From NCBI GenBank assembly GCA_900771995.1, contig CAAGQC010000030.1, positions 14,650 through 78,649 of the forward strand: DNA of 64,000 nucleotides, read 5' to 3'. Positions 39,012 through 47,879 of the stretch are shown piece after piece; position 1 is the first letter of the stretch, and every line of letters starts with the position of its first letter. Origin of the DNA: Lachnospiraceae bacterium (GTDB lineage Bacteria; Bacillota; Clostridia; Lachnospirales; Lachnospiraceae). Both the position numbers and the translations under genes were made by a program. The notes beneath the pieces were generated by a model. It was not told where the DNA came from. It did not search any database and was given only the letters and a program-made list of their open reading frames with translations.

Positions 39012-40424
39012 TTAAAACTTTTTCTTTGCATTGTCAAGATATTTCTTGGTCTCAGCCACTACCACTCCGTTCAGTACCAGCAGTGCGATCAGATTCGGAA
39101 TCGCCATCAGGCCATTGAAAATATCTGCGATGGTCCAGACTGCCTTAACCGTCATGTAGGGTCCAATGAATACACAGCCGATATACAGCCAGCGGTATGC
39201 CTTGATAGCCTTCGGCTTCTGGCCGATCAGGTACTCCAGACATCTCTCACTGTAGTAATCCCATCCCAGGATCGTAGTAAATGCGAAGAATACCAGACAG
39301 ATCATCAGGATAAAGGAAGCAATGGAGCTGTTGAAAGGCAGGCCCTGCTGGAAAGCTCTGGTGGTAACATCCACACCGTCCAGACCTACGTTCCAGGAAT
39401 CTGTGATGACAATGGTAAGACCGGTCATAGTGCAGATGATCAGGGTGTCGATGATGGTACCCATCATGGAAATCAGACCCTGCTTGGCAGGAGAATCGGT
39501 CTGTGCTGCCGCTGCCGCGATAGGTGCACTGCCGATGCCGGCTTCGTTGGAGAAGATACCTCTCGCAATACCCTTCTGCATGGCCATCAGGATAGCACCC
39601 AATGCACCGCCGGCTACGGCACGCATACCAAACGCACTCTGTACGATGGTCACGATTGCGGAAGGAATTGCAGTTACGTTAAAGATCAGTACCAGCAGGC
39701 AGGATATTACATAGGTAACTGCCATAAAAGGAACAACGACCTGTGCCACGGTAGAGATACGCTTTAATCCTCCGATAACTACCAGTGCCACGCAGATAGT
39801 CAACAGAATACCGGAGATTACAACACTCCAGGAATAATCCATGCCGAAAAGCTGTACGGTATGTGCATTGTCCACATCAAAGAAATTATGTACCGCACTG
39901 GTGATACCGTTGATCTGAGTGAAAGTTCCGATCCCGAACAGACCTACACAGACACCCATAAAAGCAAATATCTTTGCCAGCCATTTCCAGTTTTTCCCCA
40001 TACCGTTCTCGATATAGTAGAAAGGTCCGCCAATGATATGTCCGTCTTCGGCCACCACACGATACTTCACAGCCAGCAGGCATTCGGAATACTTTGTTGC
40101 CGTGCCTACCAACGCAGCGATCCACATCCAGAACAGGGCGCCGGGACCGCCCGCTACAATGGCCGTTGCCACACCGACAATATTACCGGTTCCGATGGTA
40201 GCGGACAATGCGGTACACAGGGCTGCAAAGCTGGATACTTCGCCGTCTTCACCTGTCTTCTCATTGGCGATTAAGTGTTTGATTGCATGGGGCAGCTTCG
40301 TGATCTGCAGAAATCGAAGTCGGGCCGTAAGGAAAAGACCGGTGGCCAGAATCAGGACGATCAGGGGAATGCCCCAGACGAAATCATCCACTGTACTCAG
40401 AAAGTTGCTAATTGTTTCTAACAT
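39012..40424 (-). CDS. Alanine/glycine:cation symporter (AGCS family)
   Basis: 470 residues from ATG 40424, with GGAGGAGAGGGA directly upstream; the longer frame to 40664 runs back into the riboswitch and is not coding. AGCS marks: SATIGTGNIVGVATAI, GGPGALFWMWIAA, FSNEAGIGSAPIAAAAAQT. Imports glycine or alanine with Na+. The glycine riboswitch in its leader makes glycine the likely substrate. Confidence 0.93.
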   Translation of the reverse strand: MLETISNFLSTVDDFVWGIPLIVLILATGLFLTARLRFLQITKLPHAIKHLIANEKTGEDGEVSSFAALCTALSATIGTGNIVGVATAIVAGGPGALFWMWIAALVGTATKYSECLLAVKYRVVAEDGHIIGGPFYYIENGMGKNWKWLAKIFAFMGVCVGLFGIGTFTQINGITSAVHNFFDVDNAHTVQLFGMDYSWSVVISGILLTICVALVVIGGLKRISTVAQVVVPFMAVTYVISCLLVLIFNVTAIPSAIVTIVQSAFGMRAVAGGALGAILMAMQKGIARGIFSNEAGIGSAPIAAAAAQTDSPAKQGLISMMGTIIDTLIICTMTGLTIVITDSWNVGLDGVDVTTRAFQQGLPFNSSIASFILMICLVFFAFTTILGWDYYSERCLEYLIGQKPKAIKAYRWLYIGCVFIGPYMTVKAVWTIADIFNGLMAIPNLIALLVLNGVVVAETKKYLDNAKKKF

Positions 40425-40504
40425 ATTCCCTCTCCTCCCGTCACTTTTGTGACGTCCTATAGTAGATTGATTTCTTCCGAAGAGAACGGGAATAAGCACG
40501 TTGG

Positions 40505-40625
40505 TGCTCTGTCCTTTTGCCTGAGAGATTGGCAGCGCTGCTGCCGTACACCTTCGGCGCCTTCTATACGGAACTTTCCAGGTAAAACCTTGAAGCTTTC
40601 CGCGGAAGGACTCTCCAGAGTAAAC
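40505..40625 (-). ncRNA. Glycine riboswitch (single aptamer) in the symporter leader
   Basis: On the minus strand the leader carries GGAGAG near its 5' end, CCGAAGG in the middle, and AATCTCTCAGGCAAAAGGA then CAGAG at the 3' end, the signature of the glycine aptamer. P1 can form between CTCTG (40616-40620) and CAGAG (40507-40511). One aptamer of about 115 nt is visible, with a longer stem region than usual. A CGTCAC-AAAA-GTGACG hairpin at 40439-40454 next to the ribosome site is the likely expression platform. Confidence 0.88.
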
Positions 40626-40654
40626 CGTTACCGCGTTACTGCGGCAATAAAAAT

Positions 40655-40683
40655 ACAATAACACACTTTATTTCGACATGCAA
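40655..40683 (-). promoter_or_regulatory. Promoter of the riboswitch-symporter transcript
   Basis: Minus strand TTGCAT (40678-40683), 17 bp, TATTGT (40655-40660). Transcription would start about 25 nt before the riboswitch P1. Confidence 0.5.
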
Positions 40684-40852
40684 TAATAAATTGTCTTTTA
40701 TATGGAATCTTTTGTTTGTGCCACGCGAACATTGACTTTTATCCGCCGCATCACCGGAGGACACTTTTGCCTGATCCTGTGTGCTGCCGGTCGTGAGGTC
40801 TCGTTCTCGTGCCGTAATATAATGTCTTTCCTTGTGGTTTTACTTTTTATGA

Positions 40853-43800
40853 TTAATGTTTTACGGAAAAATAGTTAATCAGTATCTCTTTTATGTGGTT
40901 GTACCTTCTGGCATAGGAGTTTTCCACCCGGATGATCTGCAGATTATGGGCTTTGCAAATCTCATTCTTCTTGCGGTCTCTCTCTTTTACCACGTCATCG
41001 CTGAAATGCTCTTTTCCATCCAGCTCAATAGCCAGCATGGGAATCTCTTCCTGTCCCTGTTTCTCGTATACCACAAAGTCAAACCGGCCTTTATAAAAAA
41101 GATCATTCCATTCCTCATTTTCCCAGAAAACATGAGAAATCGCCACTTCCTTATGTACCGTATATCTGCTTTGTGTCATCCAGATGTTTTCCAGTGCATG
41201 GTTCAGATTTTGCAGAAATGCATCTTCCGTAGCACTGCTGAAAGGCTTTACTCCCAGTGCCCTGGAGATTGCCGGTTTGGGGGTCACCACACTTTTGCCC
41301 TTTGTCTGTACATATTGCACCAGTTCGTACAAATCATCCTCATCCCCCTCTTTATGCAGCCTCTCCAGATTTTTCCGGCTGGACAGCAGGATCAGCCGGT
41401 CCCTGGCCCGGGATGTTGCCACATTGATCAGTTCCTTATTATTTTTCAGCCATTCGTAAGTCCCCGCCTGTGTCTGATCCGTAATAGCCGTAGAGAAAAG
41501 GATCACATCCTTTTCGTCTCCCTGAAAGGCATGCACGGTTCCACATATCACGTTTTCTATTCCCTCTTTTTTCAATTCCTCTTCGATGAGATTTTTCTGA
41601 TTGACAAAGGGAGTGATCACGCCGATACTTTTCTCTCTGTTCTGCGTTGCATACTGGGCGATGGCTCTTGCCTCTCCCGGTGCTGTGTTTTTATAATCCG
41701 TGTGAGCATTCGGCATATCCGCATAGATCAGAGGGTTTTCCTCTCTGCTTTGCGACAGCACATGTAACTGGGAATTGTAATATTTTTGATTATTAAAACC
41801 AATGATGGCGGGGTGGCACCGGTAATGATTGTGCAGCAGGATCTCATCACTGACCGCATCGCAGGTCAAAAATGTCTTGTAAATGGAATTTTTGCAATAA
41901 TCGTATTCCTCCGACACTCCGTATTTCTTTTTCAGCTTGTCGTTTACCACCGGATCCAACAGGATGACCGGGTTCAACTGCTGCGGATCCCCCACCAGCA
42001 TCAGATTTCTTCCGCGGATGATCGGAACCAGAGAAACCGCATTGTTGCACTGGCTTGCCTCATCCATGATAGTCATATCAAACATGGGTTCCGGATCTCC
42101 CAGCCGGTGTGCGGAAATACAGGTCGTGGCAATTATGGGAAATATTTTTTGCAGCTTTGCAATATTCTTTTTTTCGCCCAGGTACTTGCTGAAGGCTTCT
42201 GCGGCTTTGTCCGCATCTTCCGTTTCCACGATGTTTCTCAGCTTCGTATGTTCTTCTTCCCCCAGTCTGCGGATGTACCTCGCTGAAGTATAATACAGAT
42301 ATTTCAACAATTCCTCTGTATCATGATCCAGAAGCGAAATGGCTGCTTCCTCCGAGACTTCTCCCCTGTTTTCCAGGCGATTCCTGATCTTGTTACGTTG
42401 TCGTCCGTTCAAATCCGCTTCAAAGGACAACATCTGCAGGGAACCGGCATTCTGTTTCTCATAATCAAGCAGGCGGTCGATGGTCTCCTCCCGCTCCTTC
42501 AGATCCAGTATTTCTTCATAGCTTTCCAGCAAAACGGAGAGTTTTCTGGCTCTGCGCTTTCTGTCATCTTTGTTGCGTTCCAACGTTCCCTCAAATATCT
42601 GAACCTTCTGTACGTCACGGTAAAGTCTTTTGATGGTCTGTACAGCCTCTTTTACTTTTTCAGAATTGCCCAGCCGGAGTATGGGGAACGGAATGGTTCT
42701 TCCACGGTAAGAAATCTGCGAAAGTTTTTCATAGACGCCGTTGATCGGATGATTATTGTAGGACGCAAAAAGAACCGTTTTTTCATTAAAGAAAGCGGTC
42801 GTGATCGTGTTGATAATGGTATTGGTCTTCCCCGTTCCCGGAGGTCCCTGAATATAGGCCACCGGATAGATCATGGCATTGTTGATGGCCAGAAGTTGAT
42901 CCATATTAATATTTTTATTGATGAGAGCGATAGGCAGTGGTTTTCCCTTCGGGCGCTCCAGCAGGTCTCCGAAAAAGGCCCTGACCGGCACGGGAATCTC
43001 GGTTTTCTCTCCTCTGTAAAACATTTTCATGATAGAAGCATATTCCGAATGCAGATCCAGTGCTATGTCCATCCCCAACCCTATAATATAGGGCATATCA
43101 TCCACCATATATTTTTTTCTACAAATGCAGTCCTTGATTTTTTCCTGATTTTTCGTAAATTCTTTTAAAAGCTCATAGTCATCCGCATCCAGAAAACGGC
43201 GCACACTTTGTTTACTTCCGTCCAGTGTGAATTCTGTGCATATGGTAATATCCTCATCCGGCCGCAAAACATGCTTTTTCACATCCAGATGGAGTTTGCG
43301 GTAGGCCAGCACATAGAGTCCTTTCTGGGTATGAATGCTCAGAATATTCATTGCCAGTTGTTGCAGTTTTAATGTACCGGCCGCATTTTCCCCCTGCTCC
43401 ACATTGTGCTGAAAACTTTTAACGATGGTCTGAAACTGTTCCGGATCCAGAGGATAGGTTTCTCCCTGGATTCTTTCCCGGTCCAGATAACGCACCAGGG
43501 CAAAATCCTTTTTATAAGGTGTGGTGTCCATACGGTTGCACATTTCCAGATAATTCAATATCTTCAGGTTCGCCGCATTATCGAAAAGTTCATTATATTT
43601 ATGAGGATTGAGATAAATGTCCCTCACAAGAGCCTCATTCACATCACAATAAGACCCTTCTATCAGCTCCGAGGACAGAATGGAGTCTATTTTGATTGGA
43701 TAATCCAATGTCTTCATTTTATATTGTCCCAGATGCAGCCCGTCCACTTTCAGTGTCCGCCTTGCGGCATCCAGACTCCGAATTCCTATCCAGTATTTTG

Positions 43801-43888
43801 TGATTTCATTTCCCTTGTTGCGGTATTCTATGCTCAACCATTTTCCTTCATGGATTGCACGGAAAATATCTCTTGCTACTGCGTTCAT
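40853..43888 (-). CDS. WYL - SF1 helicase - PD-(D/E)xK nuclease fusion
   Basis: 1011 residues. Residues about 8-80 look like a WYL domain (LSIEYRNKGNEITKYWIGIRS). SF1 (Upf1-like) helicase motifs: GPPGTGKT 348-355, MDEAS 608-612, GDPQQL 633-638, HYRCHP near 688, GTVHAFQGDE near 783-792, NVATSRARDR 822-831. The C-terminus (about 930-985) has D937 and E955-x-D957-G-K959, a restriction-like nuclease of the DUF2726 type. It starts 12 nt after an ABC-F gene. This architecture suggests nucleic-acid surveillance or phage defence, which is inference. No partner methylase or second defence gene is seen. Confidence 0.85.
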   Translation of the reverse strand: MNAVARDIFRAIHEGKWLSIEYRNKGNEITKYWIGIRSLDAARRTLKVDGLHLGQYKMKTLDYPIKIDSILSSELIEGSYCDVNEALVRDIYLNPHKYNELFDNAANLKILNYLEMCNRMDTTPYKKDFALVRYLDRERIQGETYPLDPEQFQTIVKSFQHNVEQGENAAGTLKLQQLAMNILSIHTQKGLYVLAYRKLHLDVKKHVLRPDEDITICTEFTLDGSKQSVRRFLDADDYELLKEFTKNQEKIKDCICRKKYMVDDMPYIIGLGMDIALDLHSEYASIMKMFYRGEKTEIPVPVRAFFGDLLERPKGKPLPIALINKNINMDQLLAINNAMIYPVAYIQGPPGTGKTNTIINTITTAFFNEKTVLFASYNNHPINGVYEKLSQISYRGRTIPFPILRLGNSEKVKEAVQTIKRLYRDVQKVQIFEGTLERNKDDRKRRARKLSVLLESYEEILDLKEREETIDRLLDYEKQNAGSLQMLSFEADLNGRQRNKIRNRLENRGEVSEEAAISLLDHDTEELLKYLYYTSARYIRRLGEEEHTKLRNIVETEDADKAAEAFSKYLGEKKNIAKLQKIFPIIATTCISAHRLGDPEPMFDMTIMDEASQCNNAVSLVPIIRGRNLMLVGDPQQLNPVILLDPVVNDKLKKKYGVSEEYDYCKNSIYKTFLTCDAVSDEILLHNHYRCHPAIIGFNNQKYYNSQLHVLSQSREENPLIYADMPNAHTDYKNTAPGEARAIAQYATQNREKSIGVITPFVNQKNLIEEELKKEGIENVICGTVHAFQGDEKDVILFSTAITDQTQAGTYEWLKNNKELINVATSRARDRLILLSSRKNLERLHKEGDEDDLYELVQYVQTKGKSVVTPKPAISRALGVKPFSSATEDAFLQNLNHALENIWMTQSRYTVHKEVAISHVFWENEEWNDLFYKGRFDFVVYEKQGQEEIPMLAIELDGKEHFSDDVVKERDRKKNEICKAHNLQIIRVENSYARRYNHIKEILINYFSVKH

Positions 43889-43900
43889 AATTCCCCCGTA

Positions 43901-45931
43901 TTATTCCTCTACAGTATCCAGTTCTTCCAGATCCGTCTCCGTCTCCAGCATTCGTTCCAGAAGGCTTTCCTGATTTTTCTCCTCGGCATCAATGGCGTTC
44001 TGAATCTCCATAAGCTTCGAATAATCGCTGGACAATGCCGGATCCAGAATCTGTAATTGCAGTTCCGACAGCTTCTGTTCACTCTCGGACAGGAGGCGTT
44101 CGTATTTTTCCAGCTGACGCTGTAAACGTGAACGGATCTTGCCGGGATTGTAGTAGGTCTTCTTGTCGAAGACATCACTTAGAGTCGGCTCGTTTTTCAC
44201 CATTCCGGGTTCTCCTGCAGATGTGTTTGATGTGATGTTGTCTTTTACAGCTCCGGTTTTCTGTGATTTCCCTCCGCCTGTCATGCCGGATCTGTCCGGC
44301 ATCCCCGCAAGCTTTGCCTTCTGCTCCAGATACTCCTCGTAGCTGCCGCTGTACTGGGTGGCTTTTCCGCCCTCGAATTCCAGAATGCCGGTGGCAATCC
44401 GACGGATAAAATAACGGTCGTGGGATACGAACAGCACAGTACCCTCGTATTCCCGAAGCATCTGTTCCAGTGCTTCCTTGCCGATGATATCCATATGGTT
44501 CGTAGGCTCATCCAGAATCAGTAGATTCGGTCTGGTCTGGAACATTTTGCACAATGCCAGACGCACTTTCTCTCCGCCGGAGAGCTGGCCCATTTTCTTC
44601 TGTACCTCTTCTCCGGAAAACAGAAATCCGCCCAGTGCACTCTGCACTTCTTCCCGCAGATATTCCGGGTAATCCGCCCAGAAATTCTCCATGACGGTCT
44701 GTTCGGGATCTATCTTTTCCTGCACCGCTTTCTGCTGGTCAAAATAAGCCCATTCCACGTTCTGTCCGAACTTAAATTCTCCGCCCAGCGGCGGGATCTG
44801 CCCTACCAGAGTCTTTAAAAGTGTGGATTTTCCCTTGCCGTTTTCACCGATGATGGCAAGGCGCTCTTTTTTCTGTACCAGAAAAGATACACAGCTTAAG
44901 GGGCTGTCGTAGCCGATCTGAAGTTCCTTTGCCTGCACTACATTAGTATAGCTTTTGATGCGGGAAACGTAGCGGCCGTGGAATGCTTTCGTATCAAAGT
45001 GCCTCGGCTTCTCGATCTTCACCATATGCTCCAGCGCCATTCGCTTGGAATGGGTGGCCGCCACCTTGGTGGGTGTATTTTTCCACTTTTCGATCCAGTC
45101 GGTCAGGCGTTTGATCTCTTTCTGCTGTTCCTCGTAGTCCTTCTCCTGCTTGCGCAGTGCCTCTTCCTTCTGCTGCATGAATGCCGTGTAGCTGCCGGCA
45201 TAGCGCTTCATCCGGTGGTATTCGATCTCGTAGGTCACGTCGATGACGCGGTCTAAGAACATCCGGTCATGGGATACGATGACCACTGCCTTATCGTAGG
45301 TCTTGAGATATCCTTCCAGCCATTCGATGGTGGGGAGATCCAGATGGTTCGTGGGCTCGTCCAGAAGCATGATATCCGGGCGCCCCAGCAGCAGTTTCAT
45401 GAAAGCCACCCTGGTCTGCTGTCCTCCGGAAAAACTGCCGATAGGACGCGTCAGGCCTTCCAGTGGAAAGCCGAAGCGTTGGAACATGGTCTCCATATCC
45501 TGTCGCCAGGAATAGCCCCGCAGAGCCTCCATCTTGCGCTGCAGGCTGTCATATTCATTGGTCAGCGCCCGGTCCGGCTCTCCTGTGAGGCGCATCTGCT
45601 CTTCCAATGCATGCATCCGCTCTTCGCAGGCGAATACCGGAGCAAAAGCTTTCTTGATTTCTTCTTCCACCGTCACTTCTGTGTCAGTAAAATTCACCTG
45701 CCGCAGGAACCCGATCTCCTGTCGGCCCGCCATGGTGATGCCGCACTCCTCATCGCTGTCCGGATTACTCATGGTCAGATCCCCGGCAATCAACTTCAGA
45801 AGCGTCGTTTTGCCGCAGCCGTTTCTGCCGACTACGGCAATTTTCTCTTTGTCATGTATTTCAAAATTCACATCCTCCAGTATGATGTCCCCACCGTACT
45901 GGACTTTTGCATGCCTGATCTGATAACGCAC
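43901..45931 (-). CDS. ABC-F family ATPase with long C-terminal coiled coil
   Basis: 676 residues with two ABC cassettes: GRNGCGKTT, FSGGQQTRVAF, LLDEPTNHLD; and GENGKGKST, LSGGEKVRLAL, LILDEPTNHMD. The linker (KWKNTPTKVAATHSKRMALE) is of the ABC-F translation-factor type. The C-terminal 120 residues are a charged coiled coil. Members guard ribosomes against stalling or antibiotics; a resistance role here is possible but not shown. It is followed 12 nt later by the helicase-nuclease gene, so the two may be co-transcribed. Confidence 0.9.
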   Translation of the reverse strand: MRYQIRHAKVQYGGDIILEDVNFEIHDKEKIAVVGRNGCGKTTLLKLIAGDLTMSNPDSDEECGITMAGRQEIGFLRQVNFTDTEVTVEEEIKKAFAPVFACEERMHALEEQMRLTGEPDRALTNEYDSLQRKMEALRGYSWRQDMETMFQRFGFPLEGLTRPIGSFSGGQQTRVAFMKLLLGRPDIMLLDEPTNHLDLPTIEWLEGYLKTYDKAVVIVSHDRMFLDRVIDVTYEIEYHRMKRYAGSYTAFMQQKEEALRKQEKDYEEQQKEIKRLTDWIEKWKNTPTKVAATHSKRMALEHMVKIEKPRHFDTKAFHGRYVSRIKSYTNVVQAKELQIGYDSPLSCVSFLVQKKERLAIIGENGKGKSTLLKTLVGQIPPLGGEFKFGQNVEWAYFDQQKAVQEKIDPEQTVMENFWADYPEYLREEVQSALGGFLFSGEEVQKKMGQLSGGEKVRLALCKMFQTRPNLLILDEPTNHMDIIGKEALEQMLREYEGTVLFVSHDRYFIRRIATGILEFEGGKATQYSGSYEEYLEQKAKLAGMPDRSGMTGGGKSQKTGAVKDNITSNTSAGEPGMVKNEPTLSDVFDKKTYYNPGKIRSRLQRQLEKYERLLSESEQKLSELQLQILDPALSSDYSKLMEIQNAIDAEEKNQESLLERMLETETDLEELDTVEE

Positions 45932-46066
45932 TTTTTACTCCTGTGAAAATGGTTCTATGTCTGTCTATTTGTTGTCATAAGAATAAGTATACAACAAGTT
46001 GATGTAGGGAGACAACAGGACTTTTCCTTTATAATATAAATGGGAAGTTAGTGGAATGAGTTAACA

Positions 46067-46111
46067 AATGCTCACGGCGAAAATTACTGTTCGACGTGAG
46101 CATTGTTTTTG
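46067..46111 (+). terminator. Hairpin with T-run inside the element
   Basis: AATGCTCACG pairs with CGTGAGCATT (46067-46104), then GTTTTTG. A strong terminator-like stem on the plus strand, preceding the 52-bp array. Confidence 0.6.
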
Positions 46112-46159
46112 CGACCGCATTTGATATTTCATGGGCACAAACTCTTATTATTCTGGTGT

Positions 46160-46627
46160 TGTACCCTTGCTAACGAGAATTATGGGTACAGAGCGATATA
46201 TCTTCCTGCGCTGTACCCACATTAAGACAAGTCGAGGGTACAGAAAGGTATCTTTTCTCACGCTGTGCCCTGATTCGGACACACCGTGGGTACAAAACAG
46301 TATCTTCTCTGGCTCTGTACCCTGATCCGGATAAGTCATGGGTACAAAGTGGCATCTTTTCTCACGCTGTGCCCTGATTCGGACAAGCCGAGGGTGCAAA
46401 GCGGCATCTTCTCTTACTCTGTACCCTGATTCGGACAAGTCGAGGGTACAAAGCGGCATCTTCTCTTGCTCTGTGCCCTCATTCGGGCAAGTCATGGGTA
46501 CAGAGAGGTATCTTTTCGCGCCCTGTACCCTCATTAGAGCAAGTCGAGGGTACAAAGTGGCATCTTCTCTAGCTCTGTACCCTGATTCGGACAAGTCGTG
46601 GGTACAAAACGGTACCTTCTCTTTCAC
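46160..46627. repeat. Nine tandem 52-bp units, each with a GTACCC/GGGTAC dyad
   Basis: Units start at 46160, 46212, 46264, 46316, 46368, 46420, 46472, 46524 and 46576, an exact 52-bp period, with partial units on both sides. Each begins TGTACCC (or TGTGCCC) and has GGGTACA (one GGGTGCA) about 20 bp on, followed by a CTTCTCT-type tail. Units differ at a few positions, both arms often changing within the dyad. Period 52 is not a multiple of 3, and both strands are open in overlapping frames, so I do not call a protein. Confidence 0.9.
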
Positions 46628-46720
46628 TATGCCCATTTTGAAAGCTTTCAGGAAACCAGTAGGCCACGTTCCACTAACTCTCCAGTTATAATAAAATATT
46701 AAATTCTGTCAGAAAGAATA

Positions 46721-46811
46721 TTGACAAAGTACTGGTGTCATGATAACATCAAAGCATATCAAATGCAAACGTTTGCATTATTTTTTTACAAGACAATGCA
46801 AACGTTTGCAT
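46721..46811 (+). promoter_or_regulatory. Maltodextrin regulon promoter with two perfect 16-bp operators
   Basis: TTGACA (46721-46726), 17 bp, TAACAT (46744-46749). Downstream are two identical perfect palindromes ATGCAAACGTTTGCAT at 46763-46778 and 46796-46811, centres 33 bp apart (about three helical turns). This is a LacI/MalR-type operator pair; the regulator gene follows. Confidence 0.8.
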
Positions 46812-46847
46812 AATGAACAACAATCATAGAAAACGGGTGAGGATAAA

Positions 46848-47879
46848 ATGCCAGCAACGATTAAGGACATAGCGAAAAAAGTAGGAGTAAATCCATCAAC
46901 AGTATCCAGAGTAATTAACGGAACAGCCAGTATTTCAGAGGAAACGAGGCAGAAAATTAAAGATGCCATGAAAGAACTGGATTATCATCCCAACAGCCTG
47001 GCAAGAAGCCTTGTAAATGGGAGTACCTTTACGATTGGATTGGTGATTGATGCCGGGAACAGTGATGCATTCTCAAATGCCTTTTTTATCCGAAGCGTTT
47101 CGGCAATAGAAGCGGTAACCCAACAGAGAGGCTTTAACCTGCTAATTACCAGTGATTTTGATAAAGAAAATAACAGTGCCGTGAAAAATCTGATTTTGGA
47201 GAAAAAAATCGATGGAATTATACTTCCGGTTTCGGCAGCAACGGAGGAATTGTTGGATCTTCTGCTTGGTAGTCACTTCCCGTTTATTGTGTTGGGTGAG
47301 CCGGACAATGTAAAAGATGGCATTCACTGGATTGATATGGATAACAAACAGGGAGCGGAGGATGCCGTCAATTATCTGCAACAGATGGGATATAAGAAGA
47401 CGATTCTGCTTGTGGAAAATCGGATTACAATGTTTGAACGAAAGAGAATTCAAGGCTTTCAGTCAGCGATTGCATTACAAAATAAAGATATAACAGAGAA
47501 GCTCATCGTGGAATGCGGAGAGGAAAGAGAGCAGGTAGGAGCTGCCCTGCAAAATATACTCGAAGAACATTCGGATATTGACAGCATCATATGCACCAAT
47601 AATGTAGTGGCATATGAAACACTAAAATTCTTAAAAAAGAAAAAGAGGAATATTCCGAAAGACATCGGAATTATTACATTTGATAATTATCCACTTGCGG
47701 AGTACATGGATCCTCCGCTTACGGTAGTGGATATTGATACCTATAAACTGGGAGAAGAAGCGGCAAATAATTTATTTTCCATTATTCAAAACCCGGAACA
47801 GGTTAGAAGGGAGGTATTGCTTTCTACGAGAATTATTGAGAGGGAATCTACAATGAAAGGAGAAAAACGGAAGAAGTGA
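46848..47879 (+). CDS. LacI-family regulator, MalR-like
   Basis: 343 residues. Helix-turn-helix TIKDIAKKVGVNPSTVSRVIN and hinge YHPNSLARSLVNGSTFTIG, then the effector domain (LVIDAGNSDAFSNAFF, IIPVSAATEELLDLL). Position upstream of GH13 and ABC sugar-import genes makes maltose/maltodextrin the likely effector. It probably binds its own double palindrome. The next gene starts inside the stop (GTGA overlap), so they are translationally coupled. Confidence 0.9.
   Translation: MPATIKDIAKKVGVNPSTVSRVINGTASISEETRQKIKDAMKELDYHPNSLARSLVNGSTFTIGLVIDAGNSDAFSNAFFIRSVSAIEAVTQQRGFNLLITSDFDKENNSAVKNLILEKKIDGIILPVSAATEELLDLLLGSHFPFIVLGEPDNVKDGIHWIDMDNKQGAEDAVNYLQQMGYKKTILLVENRITMFERKRIQGFQSAIALQNKDITEKLIVECGEEREQVGAALQNILEEHSDIDSIICTNNVVAYETLKFLKKKKRNIPKDIGIITFDNYPLAEYMDPPLTVVDIDTYKLGEEAANNLFSIIQNPEQVRREVLLSTRIIERESTMKGEKRKK

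Larger units (their letters stand above)
46029..46693. mobile_element. MITE-like non-coding element carrying 52-bp palindromic repeats
   Basis: Inverted AGTTAGTGGAA (46046-46056) and TTCCACTAACT (46669-46679) with matching outer bases (GGGA and GGAG forms) flank the segment, and an 8-bp direct repeat TTATAATA lies outside each end (46029-46036; 46686-46693), as a target-site duplication would. Inside are a terminator-like hairpin and nine tandem 52-bp units. No transposase is present. AT-rich flanks make the direct repeat less certain than the inverted repeat. Confidence 0.55.

Noticed and set aside
40425..40664. N-terminal 80-residue extension of the symporter
   Set aside because: This part is the glycine riboswitch leader; the peptide is Arg-rich and unlike the family, and the ribosome site precedes ATG 40424.
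46160..46627. CRISPR array
   Set aside because: Units are similar along their full 52 bp; there are no unique spacers alternating with constant repeats, and no cas genes nearby.
46148..46636. 162-residue repeat protein on the minus strand (and a 117-residue frame on the plus strand)
   Set aside because: The 52-bp period cycles all three frames, so open frames on both strands come from the repeat itself. No ribosome site or recognisable fold.
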